NCBI RefSeq assembly: GCF_000270185.1
Contig: NC_015516.1
Span: forward strand, 853,001 to 917,000
Origin: Melissococcus plutonius ATCC 35311
GTDB lineage: Bacteria; Bacillota; Bacilli; Lactobacillales; Enterococcaceae
Direction: 5' to 3'
DNA: 64,000 nucleotides
The position numbers and the translations under genes are program-made. Shown in pieces: positions 19,101 to 27,258 of the stretch. Each line of letters opens with the position of its first letter. Position 1 is the first letter of the stretch. The notes under the pieces were generated by a model. The model had not been told where the DNA came from. It ran no database searches and saw only the letters and a list, made by a program, of their open reading frames with translations.

Positions 19101-19499
19101 GGCTCAGATATCAATATTCTTGTATTGGACAATGAAGTATACTCCAATACAGGAGGACAAACTTCAAAAGCTACTCCGGCTTCAGCAATTGCTAAATTTT
19201 CATCTAATGGAAAATATGCGACTAAAAAAGATTTGGGTAGGATGGCAATGACATACGAAAATGTCTATGTTGCACAAATTGCTTCTGGAGCCAATCAAAT
19301 GCAAACTATAAAAGCCTTTGATGAAGCTGAAAAATTCCCAGGCCCCTCCTTAATTATTGCATACACACCATGTATTACTCATGGTTTAGCCGGAGGCATG
19401 CGGCAATCTATCAATGAAGCCAAAGAAGCAGTAGCATCTGGCTATTGGTCATTATATCGTTACAATCCACAATTGATAGAAAAAATAAAGAGCCAATAA
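16155..19499 (+). CDS. nifJ: Pyruvate:flavodoxin/ferredoxin oxidoreductase, C-terminal tail frameshifted
   Basis: A single-chain PFOR of about 1114 residues in this frame. The order is domain I with [14 protein letters not shown] and YPITPSS, the CoA/transketolase-like region, two 4Fe-4S clusters in [12 protein letters not shown] and [12 protein letters not shown], then the thiamine diphosphate domain with [23 protein letters not shown] and [20 protein letters not shown]. It oxidises pyruvate with CoA to acetyl-CoA and CO2, reducing flavodoxin or ferredoxin, and is oxygen-sensitive. The frame ends early at IEKIKSQ; the usual closing segment continues in another frame (19486-19714). The start at 16155 ([10 protein letters not shown]) follows AAGGG; an ATG at 16143 touches that site. 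Unusual for a lactic acid bacterium. Confidence 0.93.
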   Translation: [1114 protein letters not shown]

Positions 19500-19714
19500 T
19501 ATTAGACTTCAAAAAACCAAATTTTGATTTAATGAAAGAATTTTTACAGACACAAATTCGTTTCTCTTCTTTGAAAAGCATTCAACCAGAAGATGCAGAG
19601 TCTTTATATGAAAAAACCATTTCAGATGCAAAACGACGTTTTTATAATTATGCAAAATTGACTGGCCAAGAAGAAAAAATTCGTGAAAAAATAAATAAAA
19701 TAAAAGATAACTAA
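19486..19714 (+). pseudogene. Out-of-frame C-terminal tail of nifJ
   Basis: After YNPQLIEK in the main frame, the expected PFOR ending (NKEPIILDFKKPNFDL, a middle part with IRFSSLKSI, and ISDAKRRFYNYAKL) reads in the -1 frame up to the TAA at 19712-19714. The change happens in GAAAAAATAAAG (19479-19490). One more A in this run of six would restore an open frame of about 1190 residues, the normal PFOR length. It is a C-terminal decay or a sequencing indel; the site is not a classical A-AAA-AAG slippery heptamer, so programmed shifting is unlikely. Confidence 0.75.
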
Positions 19715-19728
19715 CGTTATTGTTTAGA

Positions 19729-19777
19729 ATCACTTCTCTTAAATCAAAAAATACATTCTTTGATTTAAAAAAGTGAT
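19729..19777. terminator. Hairpin behind nifJ
   Basis: ATCACTT pairs with AAGTGAT, and inside it TTAAATCAAA pairs with TTTGATTTAA, giving a long two-part stem. There is no T run on the plus side, so termination efficiency is uncertain. Confidence 0.45.
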
Positions 19778-19926
19778 CGATATTAAATTAATTATACAAT
19801 GAATATATAGAGCAATTAATTTATAAATTTTCATCATGCTTATAAAAATTTAATGAAAAGACAAAGGATACCTTTAATTTATTCCTGATTCTTTTTCAAT
19901 ATGGTTTTATGCTAAAAAAAAAATTA

Positions 19927-19935
19927 TGGTATACT
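19927..19935 (+). promoter_or_regulatory. Extended -10 promoter of the cdaA operon
   Basis: TGGTATACT combines the TGN extension with a good -10 (TATACT, 19930-19935). The matching -35 is weak. It sits about 36 bases before the cdaA start, which also rules out the upstream in-frame ATG at 19926 as the translation start. Confidence 0.6.
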
Positions 19936-19970
19936 GTTTAAGAAATCTTGAAAGCAAAGTGAGGGGTATA

Positions 19971-20852
19971 ATGTCTTTTCAATTTAATCAAATTTTGGAT
20001 CTAAATTATTGGCGACAGATTATTTTAGCAGACTTTCTATCAAGAGATTTTGTTATCAATGTTATAGATATTTTAGTCGTTTGGTATCTTGTTTATAAAT
20101 TAATGATGCTAATCAGAGGCACAAAAGCTGTGCAATTACTAAGAGGGGTAGCAATTTTTATTGTTATTCGTATAGTAAGTGAATTAGTGGGACTTCATAC
20201 CCTATCTTGGCTGATGAACCAGGTAATTATTTATGGCGTAATTGCTGCTGTTGTTATTTTTCAACCAGAGGTCCGTAGAGGACTGGAACATCTAGGTCGT
20301 AGCTCTATTTTTAGAGGTTCTAAAACAGAAGAGCAGGAAGATGAAATGATGATTCAAGCGTTTGATAAGGCAATTCAATATATGTCTAGACGGAAAATCG
20401 GTGCATTGATTACTATTGAAAGATATACGGGTTTGGATGAGTATATAGAAACAGGAATTAAATTAGATGCCGATATTACTGGAGAATTATTAATTAATAT
20501 TTTTATTCCGAATACGCCGCTTCATGATGGAGCCGTTATTGTAAAAAAAGGCAAAATTGCTGCTTCTTGTGCCTATCTTCCACTTTCTGAAAGTAACTTA
20601 ATCCCAAAAGAATTTGGGACGAGGCATCGAGCAGCAATTGGCATCAGTGAAGTAAGCGACGCTTTGACTATTGTTGTTTCTGAGGAAACAGGAGATATTA
20701 GTTTAACGTTAAATAATGAATTCATTCCTCGATTAACACGGGAAGAATATTTAAAAATTTTAAAAGAGGAATTGGTTGTTAGTAGTCATGAGAAAAAAGG
20801 ACCTATGAAACAATTTATTGATGGACTTGTGAGGGGGGCGAGAAAAAGATGA
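19971..20852 (+). CDS. cdaA: Diadenylate cyclase (c-di-AMP synthase)
   Basis: 293 residues. Three N-terminal hydrophobic helices anchor it in the membrane; the DAC (DisA_N) domain follows with TGLDEYIETG, the catalytic LHDGAVIV block near residue 185 and GTRHRAAIG near residue 215. It condenses two ATP into cyclic di-AMP, which controls potassium and osmolyte uptake and cell wall balance. The start is the ATG at 19971 behind GAGGGG. The stop overlaps the start of cdaR by four bases (ATGA), and glmM follows, giving the conserved cdaA-cdaR-glmM arrangement in which both partners bind and tune the cyclase. Confidence 0.96.
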   Translation: MSFQFNQILDLNYWRQIILADFLSRDFVINVIDILVVWYLVYKLMMLIRGTKAVQLLRGVAIFIVIRIVSELVGLHTLSWLMNQVIIYGVIAAVVIFQPEVRRGLEHLGRSSIFRGSKTEEQEDEMMIQAFDKAIQYMSRRKIGALITIERYTGLDEYIETGIKLDADITGELLINIFIPNTPLHDGAVIVKKGKIAASCAYLPLSESNLIPKEFGTRHRAAIGISEVSDALTIVVSEETGDISLTLNNEFIPRLTREEYLKILKEELVVSSHEKKGPMKQFIDGLVRGARKR

Positions 20853-21745
20853 GAAAGTCGACCCAAAGTAATCTATTCTATGGGTTTATTTCATTAATGT
20901 TCGCTTTACTTTTGTTTTTTAATGCCAATTCTCAGGGAAGTATTGAGAGAACAGTTTCTACTCAAGATAAAATTTATGATGAGACACTGAATAATATTCC
21001 TGTACAGATTGTTTATAATCAAGACAAATACTTTGTTTCTGGTTATGAGAAATTAGTCAGTGTACGGTTAAAGAGTGCTAATCGTATTCAGTTAAATTCT
21101 GAAGCAAATGAAGATACTAGAAGTTTTAAAATTATTGCAGATTTAACAAATACACGTCTAGGAACTTCAGAAGTTCAATTGCAAGCACAAGGATTAAGCT
21201 CAGCAGTGACTGCAGAAATTCAACCAAAAATGTTAACAGTAACGCTTGAAAAAAAGATAACTAGAGAGTATAAAGTTGAAACAAAACTTCCTGATCTTGT
21301 TAAAAAGGAAGGATATACCATCGATGATATTTCTTTGAATCCTGAAAGTGTTAAAATTACGACTGGAACAGAAACAGCTAAAACAATTAATCGAGTCATT
21401 GCACCAATTGCTAGTACAAATCAATCGACCGATCGAATAAAACAAGTAGTAAATGTTCAAGCTTTAGATTCAAAAGGACAGGTGCTTCCAATTGAGGCGC
21501 CACCTCCAAAGGTTGAAGCAACAATCAAACTATTGCCAAAAACCAAAGAAGTTCCATTAATTGCAACAGCAAATGGAACAGCAGCAAAGAATGTTTCATA
21601 TTATAATTTTAATTTGTCTAAATTGAATGTAGCCATTTCAGGTCCAGGCTCTGTTATTGATTCAATTAATCAACTTGAATTACCAATTAATATTTCTGAC
21701 ATAAAAAAAAACGACAAAGAAATCAATAGAAATACCAGTAGATAA
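20849..21745 (+). CDS. cdaR: CdaA regulator, YbbR-domain protein, C-terminus frameshifted
   Basis: 298 residues in this frame. One N-terminal transmembrane helix (LFYGFISLMFALLLFF) is followed by an extracytoplasmic chain of YbbR repeats; three are visible, one ending in VQLQAQGLSSAVTAEIQPKMLTVTLEKK. CdaR binds CdaA across the membrane and modulates c-di-AMP synthesis. The frame leaves the family pattern at DIKKNDKEINRN. The expected last strand (SIEIPVDNNYTVDPKRVEV, then TILPVF) reads in another frame up to 21812. The change can be placed in the run of nine A at 21703-21711. Start codon overlaps the cdaA stop. Confidence 0.85.
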   Translation: MRKSTQSNLFYGFISLMFALLLFFNANSQGSIERTVSTQDKIYDETLNNIPVQIVYNQDKYFVSGYEKLVSVRLKSANRIQLNSEANEDTRSFKIIADLTNTRLGTSEVQLQAQGLSSAVTAEIQPKMLTVTLEKKITREYKVETKLPDLVKKEGYTIDDISLNPESVKITTGTETAKTINRVIAPIASTNQSTDRIKQVVNVQALDSKGQVLPIEAPPPKVEATIKLLPKTKEVPLIATANGTAAKNVSYYNFNLSKLNVAISGPGSVIDSINQLELPINISDIKKNDKEINRNTSR

Positions 21746-21812
21746 CAATTATACAGTCGATCCAAAAAGAGTTGAGGTAACAATTCTTCCGGTGTTTAAA
21801 AAGAATGATTAA
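21712..21812 (+). pseudogene. Out-of-frame C-terminal end of cdaR
   Basis: The frame TTKKSIEIPVDNNYTVDPK, RVEVTILPVFKKND and stop completes the last YbbR repeat, which lies out of phase with the main frame after the A9 tract. Behind it (about 21820-21910) one frame reads an Asn-rich stretch (DSNDRNNNN), possibly a remnant of the low-complexity tails common in this family. Confidence 0.6.
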
Positions 21813-22071
21813 TCATCCTTCAAGATAGTAACGATAGAAATAATAACAATATTATAATTATCATTAGTTGTAATAATAAGAATGATGGAGTAAAACTTCA
21901 TCCAAACTAAACTTTTTACTGATGAAAATTATAAGGTTCATATCTAAAAAGAAGATGAATAGTCTGATTCATTTTCAGAAGAGAAAATAGTCATACTTTT
22001 AGCTATTTAAGTGAAATAGGAGAAAATAGGAACTAATGATCGGCAATCAAATGTAATTAAGGAGAATACAA

Positions 22072-23436
22072 ATGGGTAAATATTTTGGAACTGATGGTGT
22101 TAGAGGAATTGCAAATAAAGAATTAACACCTGAATTAGCATTTAAATTAGGTCGTTGTGGTGGCTATGTATTAAGTCAGCATGAAGAAGCTTCAAAAAAA
22201 CTGAGGGTTCTCGTTGGTCGGGATACACGTATTTCAGGTGAATTGCTTGAACAAGCGCTGGTTGCGGGGTTATTATCTGTAGGTATTGAAGTATTCAAAC
22301 TAGGTGTCATCTCAACACCAGGTGTCGCTTATTTGACAAGATTGCAAAAAGCATCGGCGGGTGTTATGATTTCCGCTTCACATAACCCAGCAGAAGATAA
22401 TGGAATTAAATTTTTTGGCGGAGATGGATTTAAATTAGCAGATGATCAAGAAAAAGAAATTGAAGTATTGTTGGATCTTCCAACAGATGACTTGCCACGT
22501 CCATCTTCTGAAGGATTAGGTACATTAGATGAATTTCCAGAAGGATTACTAAAATACTCACAATTTTTAGTTCAAACGATCCCGCAAGATCTTTCTGGTT
22601 TAGTTGTATGTATAGATGCAGCAAATGGCGCCACTTCAACTTCAGTTAATCGTCTATTTGCAGATTTAGAAACAGATTTTTATACCATGGGAACAAGCCC
22701 TAATGGCTTAAATATCAATGATGGTGTAGGTTCAACACATCCAGAAAAATTAGCAGAATTTGTCATAGAAAAAAATGCTGATGTGGGGTTGGCATTTGAT
22801 GGCGATGGCGATCGGGTAATTGCTATTGATGAGCTAGGAAATATTATTGATGGTGATAAAATTATGTACATCTGTGCAAAATATTTGGCAGAGAAGAAAC
22901 GCTTGAAAAAAGATACAATCGTAACGACTGTAATGAGTAATCTAGGATTTCATAAAGCTATTGAAAATGCTGGATTAAAAGACGTTATTACACAGGTTGG
23001 TGATCGTTATGTGGTTGAAGAAATGCGAAATAATGGCTATAACTTTGGTGGTGAACAATCTGGTCATATTATCTTTTTAGATTATAATACGACTGGAGAT
23101 GGCATGCTATCAGGTATTCAGTTGTTAAACATTATGCAACAAACAAACAAAAAACTCTCAGAATTAGCGGCAGAAGTAGAAATTTATCCACAAAAATTGG
23201 TAAATGTACGGGTGAAAGATAAGAAAAGCATCATGGAAAATACAACAATAAAAGCAGTAATTGAAGGAGCAGAAGTCGAAATGCAAGGAAATGGTCGTAT
23301 CCTCGTTCGTTCATCGGGAACAGAACCTTTGGTAAGGGTTATGGCAGAAGCACCTACCCAAGAAGAGGTTGATTATTATGTTGATAAGATTGTCAAAGTG
23401 ATCAAAGAAATGGAAGGAATAAAATGTAATTCATAG
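22072..23436 (+). CDS. glmM: Phosphoglucosamine mutase
   Basis: 454 residues, normal length. [21 protein letters not shown] opens the protein; [18 protein letters not shown] carries the phosphorylated catalytic serine near residue 101-103; [13 protein letters not shown] is the magnesium site; GGEQSGHII binds the sugar and [12 protein letters not shown] the phosphate. It converts glucosamine-6-phosphate to glucosamine-1-phosphate for UDP-GlcNAc and peptidoglycan. It follows cdaA and cdaR; in related bacteria GlmM binds and inhibits CdaA, tying wall synthesis to c-di-AMP. AAGGAG precedes the ATG. The glmS gene, which supplies its substrate, lies 3.8 kb downstream. Confidence 0.97.
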   Translation: MGKYFGTDGVRGIANKELTPELAFKLGRCGGYVLSQHEEASKKLRVLVGRDTRISGELLEQALVAGLLSVGIEVFKLGVISTPGVAYLTRLQKASAGVMISASHNPAEDNGIKFFGGDGFKLADDQEKEIEVLLDLPTDDLPRPSSEGLGTLDEFPEGLLKYSQFLVQTIPQDLSGLVVCIDAANGATSTSVNRLFADLETDFYTMGTSPNGLNINDGVGSTHPEKLAEFVIEKNADVGLAFDGDGDRVIAIDELGNIIDGDKIMYICAKYLAEKKRLKKDTIVTTVMSNLGFHKAIENAGLKDVITQVGDRYVVEEMRNNGYNFGGEQSGHIIFLDYNTTGDGMLSGIQLLNIMQQTNKKLSELAAEVEIYPQKLVNVRVKDKKSIMENTTIKAVIEGAEVEMQGNGRILVRSSGTEPLVRVMAEAPTQEEVDYYVDKIVKVIKEMEGIKCNS

Positions 23437-23450
23437 ATTGATCAAAAAGC

Positions 23451-23492
23451 GTATCCTTATTAAATTATAATTTTTATATTTAATAAGGGTAC
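23451..23492. other. 15-bp stem hairpin between glmM and the ECF transporter operon
   Basis: GTATCCTTATTAAAT (23451-23465) pairs with ATTTAATAAGGGTAC (23478-23492) with one G-T pair and a 12-base loop. No T run follows, so it is not a standard terminator; it may protect or attenuate a read-through transcript. Confidence 0.55.
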
Positions 23493-23556
23493 TAAGTTCA
23501 ACCAATAGAGAAAAAATTAAATGAACCAGCGATTTTAAAATAGAGAGTTGGGCTGT

Positions 23557-24111
23557 ATGAAAAAAAGTTTATCTGTAAAAACAATTGTAGCTATTGGTAT
23601 TGGGTCTGCAGTATTTGTTATTTTAGGACGGTTTGTTGTTATTCCTACTGGTTTTCCAAATACGAATTTAGAAACTTGCTATCCGTTTTTAGCACTTATG
23701 AGTATTGTATTTGGCCCCATTGCTGGTGGATTAATTGGTTTAATTGGTCATACATTAAAAGATTTGACCACCTATGGAAGTGCTTGGTGGAGTTGGATTT
23801 TCTGTTCAGGTATGATAGGAATGATTTATGGTTTTATAGGGAAAAAATTATCTATTCAACATGGATTATTTCCAAAGAAAGAACTTATCTATTTTAGTAT
23901 TTGCCAAATTATTGGTAATCTAATTATTTGGGATGGCCTAGCACCAACTTTAGATGTGTTGATTTATAGTGAACCAGCAAATAAGGTATTCACCCAAGGC
24001 ATAATTGCTGTCATTTTAAATGTTCTTTCGATGGCAATTTTTGGTACATTGTTATTATCAACCTATGCAGCTACACGTGTAAAGAAGGTTAGTTTAAAAA
24101 AGGAATGGTAA
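23557..24111 (+). CDS. ECF transporter substrate-binding (S) component, UPF0397 family
   Basis: 184 residues, almost entirely hydrophobic with five or six helices. [22 protein letters not shown] and [19 protein letters not shown] followed by SAWWSWIF match the UPF0397/ECF-ribofla_trS family. S components capture a vitamin or related small molecule and pass it through a module made of two ATPase domains and a T protein. Here those partners follow directly (24212-26748), so this is a dedicated group I ECF system. The ligand is not proven; riboflavin-like annotation is by family name only. The start is ATG at 23557; a TTG at 23548 is in frame but less well placed. Confidence 0.85.
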   Translation: MKKSLSVKTIVAIGIGSAVFVILGRFVVIPTGFPNTNLETCYPFLALMSIVFGPIAGGLIGLIGHTLKDLTTYGSAWWSWIFCSGMIGMIYGFIGKKLSIQHGLFPKKELIYFSICQIIGNLIIWDGLAPTLDVLIYSEPANKVFTQGIIAVILNVLSMAIFGTLLLSTYAATRVKKVSLKKEW

Positions 24112-24211
24112 GGAATAATGGATGAATGATTAAAAATGACAGAAAAAATCTAATGGAATAAAAACAAAATGCAATTTTTTAATTCTGTTTGACTTAAAAA
24201 GGGGAAGTACA

Positions 24212-25918
24212 ATGAAAAAGGCATTAATTACTTTTGATAATTTTTCTTTCCAATATTATAGCCAAGCTGAACCCACACTCACTGCTATTAATTTAACCAT
24301 TTATGAAGGCGAGAAGGTAGTAATTGTTGGACCAAGTGGAAGTGGTAAATCAACACTAGCTCAATGTATTAATGGTTTAATCCCTCATAATTATGAAGGT
24401 GACATAACAGGTACAGTCACCATTAATAATAAAGATTTAAAAAAGACAAGTCTATTTGATTTATCATTTGATGTTGGAACTGTCCTACAAGATACAGACA
24501 GCCAATTTATTGGATTAACGGTTGCTGAGGATATTGCTTTTGCTTTAGAAAATGATATGATTCCTCAGGAAAAAATGAAAGAGGATGTTGAAAAATGGGC
24601 AAAAGTTGTTAACCTAGATCACTATTTATTCCAGAAACCACAAAACCTATCCGGTGGTCAAAAACAAAGAGTTTCAATGGCTGGTGTCCTGATTAATCAT
24701 TCTCCTATTTTGCTTTTTGATGAACCATTGGCTAATCTTGATCCAAAAGCTGGACAAGAGACTATGCAATTAATTGAAAAAATTCATCAAAAAGGTTCAG
24801 CAACTATTTTGATTATTGAACATCGATTAGAAGATGTTTTATGTCAACCAGTTGATCGCATTATTGTCATGAATGCGGGGAAAATTGTAGCAGACCAAAC
24901 ACCAGACGAATTGCTTAAAACAGATTGTTTATTAAAACAAGGTATTCGTGAACCGTTATACGTAACTGCCTTACGCTATAGTGGAATAAATATGTCTAAA
25001 ATAGAAAATATTTCAACAATTAAAAAATTAACAGCACCAGATTTACATCAAAAATTAACTGGATATTTGGCTGAACCAATACAACCAACGAATACAATCA
25101 AAAATCAGCCCTTACTTGTTGCTAAACAATTAAATTATCAATACAATAAAAAAAGTAAATTGGCATTAGATAATCTTTCATTGACGATTAATCAAGGTGA
25201 AATGATTAGTATTATTGGAAAAAATGGGGCTGGAAAAACAACGTTTTGTAAAACAATTTGTGGATTTATCAAACCTCAACAAGGTAAAATTTATTGGAAA
25301 AATCAATCAATAAATCATCTTTCTATTAAGGAACGTGCAGATAAAATTGGTTATGTGATGCAAAATCCAAATCAAATGCTCTCTAAAAAATCAGTTAAGG
25401 AAGAAATTGGTCTAGGGTTAGTGTTGCGTAATATAGAGAAAGAAGAGCGAGAAAAACGTATTGAACAGGTATTAAGAATTTGTGATTTATATCCTTATCG
25501 TAATTGGCCGGTCTCTTCTTTAAGTTTTGGACAAAAAAAACGTGTCACTATTGCTTCAATTTTGGTTTTAGAACCAGAGATGATTATTTTAGATGAACCA
25601 ACTGCCGGACAAGATTTTAATCATTATACAGAAATTATGCATTGTTTAGAACGACTACATAGAATGGGAATTACAATTTTAATGATCACGCATGATATGC
25701 ACCTAATGCTTGAATATACCCAACGAGCAATTATTATTGATGAAGGAAAGGTATTAGCTGATACTATGCCAGTTAAAATTTTAACTAATCAGGAATTAAT
25801 TGAAGCCGCTTCGTTAAAGGAAACGAGTCTTTTCACGTTAGCCAATCAGCTAAAAGTAACGAATCCTCTGCGATTTATTGAAAATTTTGTAAGATATGAT
25901 CGAAAGGTAAGATGTTAG
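24212..25918 (+). CDS. ECF transporter dual ATPase (two fused ABC domains)
   Basis: 568 residues with two complete ABC domains. The first has Walker A GPSGSGKST near residue 42, signature LSGGQKQR and Walker B ILLFDEPLANLD. The second has Walker A GKNGAGKTT near residue 345, signature LSFGQKKR (a common ECF variant) and Walker B IILDEPTAGQD. Fused energising subunits of this kind (YkoD-like) replace separate EcfA1/EcfA2. It powers uptake through the neighbouring S protein. GGGGAAG precedes the ATG, and the 3' end overlaps the T gene by seven bases, so the two are translationally coupled. Confidence 0.93.
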   Translation: MKKALITFDNFSFQYYSQAEPTLTAINLTIYEGEKVVIVGPSGSGKSTLAQCINGLIPHNYEGDITGTVTINNKDLKKTSLFDLSFDVGTVLQDTDSQFIGLTVAEDIAFALENDMIPQEKMKEDVEKWAKVVNLDHYLFQKPQNLSGGQKQRVSMAGVLINHSPILLFDEPLANLDPKAGQETMQLIEKIHQKGSATILIIEHRLEDVLCQPVDRIIVMNAGKIVADQTPDELLKTDCLLKQGIREPLYVTALRYSGINMSKIENISTIKKLTAPDLHQKLTGYLAEPIQPTNTIKNQPLLVAKQLNYQYNKKSKLALDNLSLTINQGEMISIIGKNGAGKTTFCKTICGFIKPQQGKIYWKNQSINHLSIKERADKIGYVMQNPNQMLSKKSVKEEIGLGLVLRNIEKEEREKRIEQVLRICDLYPYRNWPVSSLSFGQKKRVTIASILVLEPEMIILDEPTAGQDFNHYTEIMHCLERLHRMGITILMITHDMHLMLEYTQRAIIIDEGKVLADTMPVKILTNQELIEAASLKETSLFTLANQLKVTNPLRFIENFVRYDRKVRC

Positions 25919-26748
25919 TGGATAATCAGATGCTAGGATATATTCCAGCAAATACAGTAATTCATCAATTGAATAGTACAGCAAAATTGCTTTTTCTGCT
26001 GCTTGTATCTATTGCATGTATGACAACTTATGACACACGCTTGTTAGCTTTTATGGCAGTTTTTTCGTTCGTTTTATTTAAACTAGCAGATATAAAATGG
26101 CAGCAAGTATCTTTTGTGATAAAATTTATTGCCGTTTTTTCCTTGTTAAATATTTTTGCCATCTATTTGTTTGCCCCAGAATATGGAGTAACCCTTTATG
26201 GCTCACGAACATTAATATGGAAAGGTATTAATCGTTTTACATTGACTTATGAAGAATTGTTTTATGAATTTAACTTAATATTAAAATATTTTTGCACCAT
26301 TCCTTTAGCATTGATTTTTTTGTTAACAACCAATCCTAGTGAATTTGCATCTAGTTTAAATCGTTTAGGTGTTCATTATAAAATAAGTTATGCAGTGGCC
26401 TTAGCTATTCGTTATATCCCAGATATTCAGGAAGATTTTTTCAACATTTCGTTGGCTCAACAAGCACGTGGATTAGAATTATCTAAAAAAGGACAACTTA
26501 TTAGAAAACTAAAAGGAAGCCTCCAAATTGTTTTTCCGTTAATTCTTTCAAGTTTGGATCGCATTGAAACTATTAGCACTGCCATGGAATTAAGAAGATT
26601 TGGTGAAAATAAGCGGCGTACATGGTATATTAGACAACCAATTCGCCTGATGGATGGGTTAGTTATTTTATCAGCCATTATTTTTTTGTTAGTTAATTTC
26701 TATCTTTTTCATAGTAATAATGGACGTTTTTACAATCCGTTTCGATAG
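25912..26748 (+). CDS. ECF transporter transmembrane (T) component
   Basis: 278 residues of the CbiQ/EcfT family: four or five hydrophobic helices and a cytoplasmic coupling region. The two short A-R-G-type motifs that contact the ATPases appear as AQQARGLELSKKG and AMELRRFGENKRRT. The protein scaffolds the S component and the dual ATPase. Its ATG lies inside the end of the ATPase gene. A strong hairpin terminator at about 26.9 kb closes the operon. No truncation is seen. Confidence 0.92.
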   Translation: MLVDNQMLGYIPANTVIHQLNSTAKLLFLLLVSIACMTTYDTRLLAFMAVFSFVLFKLADIKWQQVSFVIKFIAVFSLLNIFAIYLFAPEYGVTLYGSRTLIWKGINRFTLTYEELFYEFNLILKYFCTIPLALIFLLTTNPSEFASSLNRLGVHYKISYAVALAIRYIPDIQEDFFNISLAQQARGLELSKKGQLIRKLKGSLQIVFPLILSSLDRIETISTAMELRRFGENKRRTWYIRQPIRLMDGLVILSAIIFLLVNFYLFHSNNGRFYNPFR

Positions 26749-26907
26749 TATTAATTTTTTTTAGAATGACCTTTTAAAATTATTACCAATATATAAATAG
26801 GAGAGAGTAATTGTATAAGATAACTATCTTCATGGTTTGAAAGAAGTTTAATGACTATCATTATGCAATTTTAATGAAAAAATTTTCTCAATATTATTTT
26901 ATAAATT
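26749..26907. other. Gene-free stretch behind the ECF operon
   Basis: AT-rich, no convincing gene. A ribosome-binding-like AGGAGAGAG at about 26801 precedes a TTG that opens only nine codons, too little to call. Confidence 0.4.
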
Positions 26908-26945
26908 GAAAACATGAGAACATTATTAGTTCTCATGTTTTTTTA
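26908..26945 (+). terminator. Intrinsic terminator of the ECF operon
   Basis: AAACATGAGAAC and GTTCTCATGTTT form a perfect 12-bp stem around ATTATTA, followed by a T run. Confidence 0.92.
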
Positions 26946-27027
26946 ATGCAAACAATTTAGCGAAATAAATAAGAAAAATTTATTAAGGTGAAATAATATA
27001 GACCAATTTTTTGTATATGTAAAAAAA

Positions 27028-27057
27028 TTGACAATTAAATTGATTATAGGTTATAAT
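27028..27057 (+). promoter_or_regulatory. glmS promoter
   Basis: Consensus TTGACA (27028-27033) and TATAAT (27052-27057) with an 18-base spacer. The predicted 5' leader is about 195 bases. It contains a small hairpin (TATTTTGA/TCAAAATA near 27070-27090), and I could not find the conserved glmS ribozyme core in it. Confidence 0.85.
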
Positions 27058-27258
27058 TGCTAACGATTTATATATTTTGATTTTCAAAATAAATATATAC
27101 CAATTTTAAAAATGATCCTAAATTTAAGTGCTGTAATTAAGTTTAATCATCAATTAAAAATATTTAAACATCGTATTAGTAGAAAATAGGTCATAAATTC
27201 ATTCAAATGAATAATCTGTAAAAAATTAGTCTATCTAAAAATGAAATGAGGTTTTTAT

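Noticed and set aside
19479-19490. Programmed -1 frameshift in nifJ
   Set aside because: The zero-frame heptamer is A-AAA-ATA, not a standard slippery site, and no downstream stimulatory stem was seen; a homopolymer indel explains it better.
19926-19970. Upstream ATG as start of cdaA
   Set aside because: It overlaps the -10 box of the promoter and has no ribosome binding site; ATG at 19971 follows GAGGGG.
26797-26830. Short ORF behind the ECF operon
   Set aside because: A ribosome-binding-like AGGAGAG precedes a TTG, but only nine codons follow and nothing supports it.
27058-27258. glmS ribozyme in the glmS leader
   Set aside because: The leader is long enough, but the conserved ribozyme core and pseudoknot elements could not be found; only a short AT hairpin is present.
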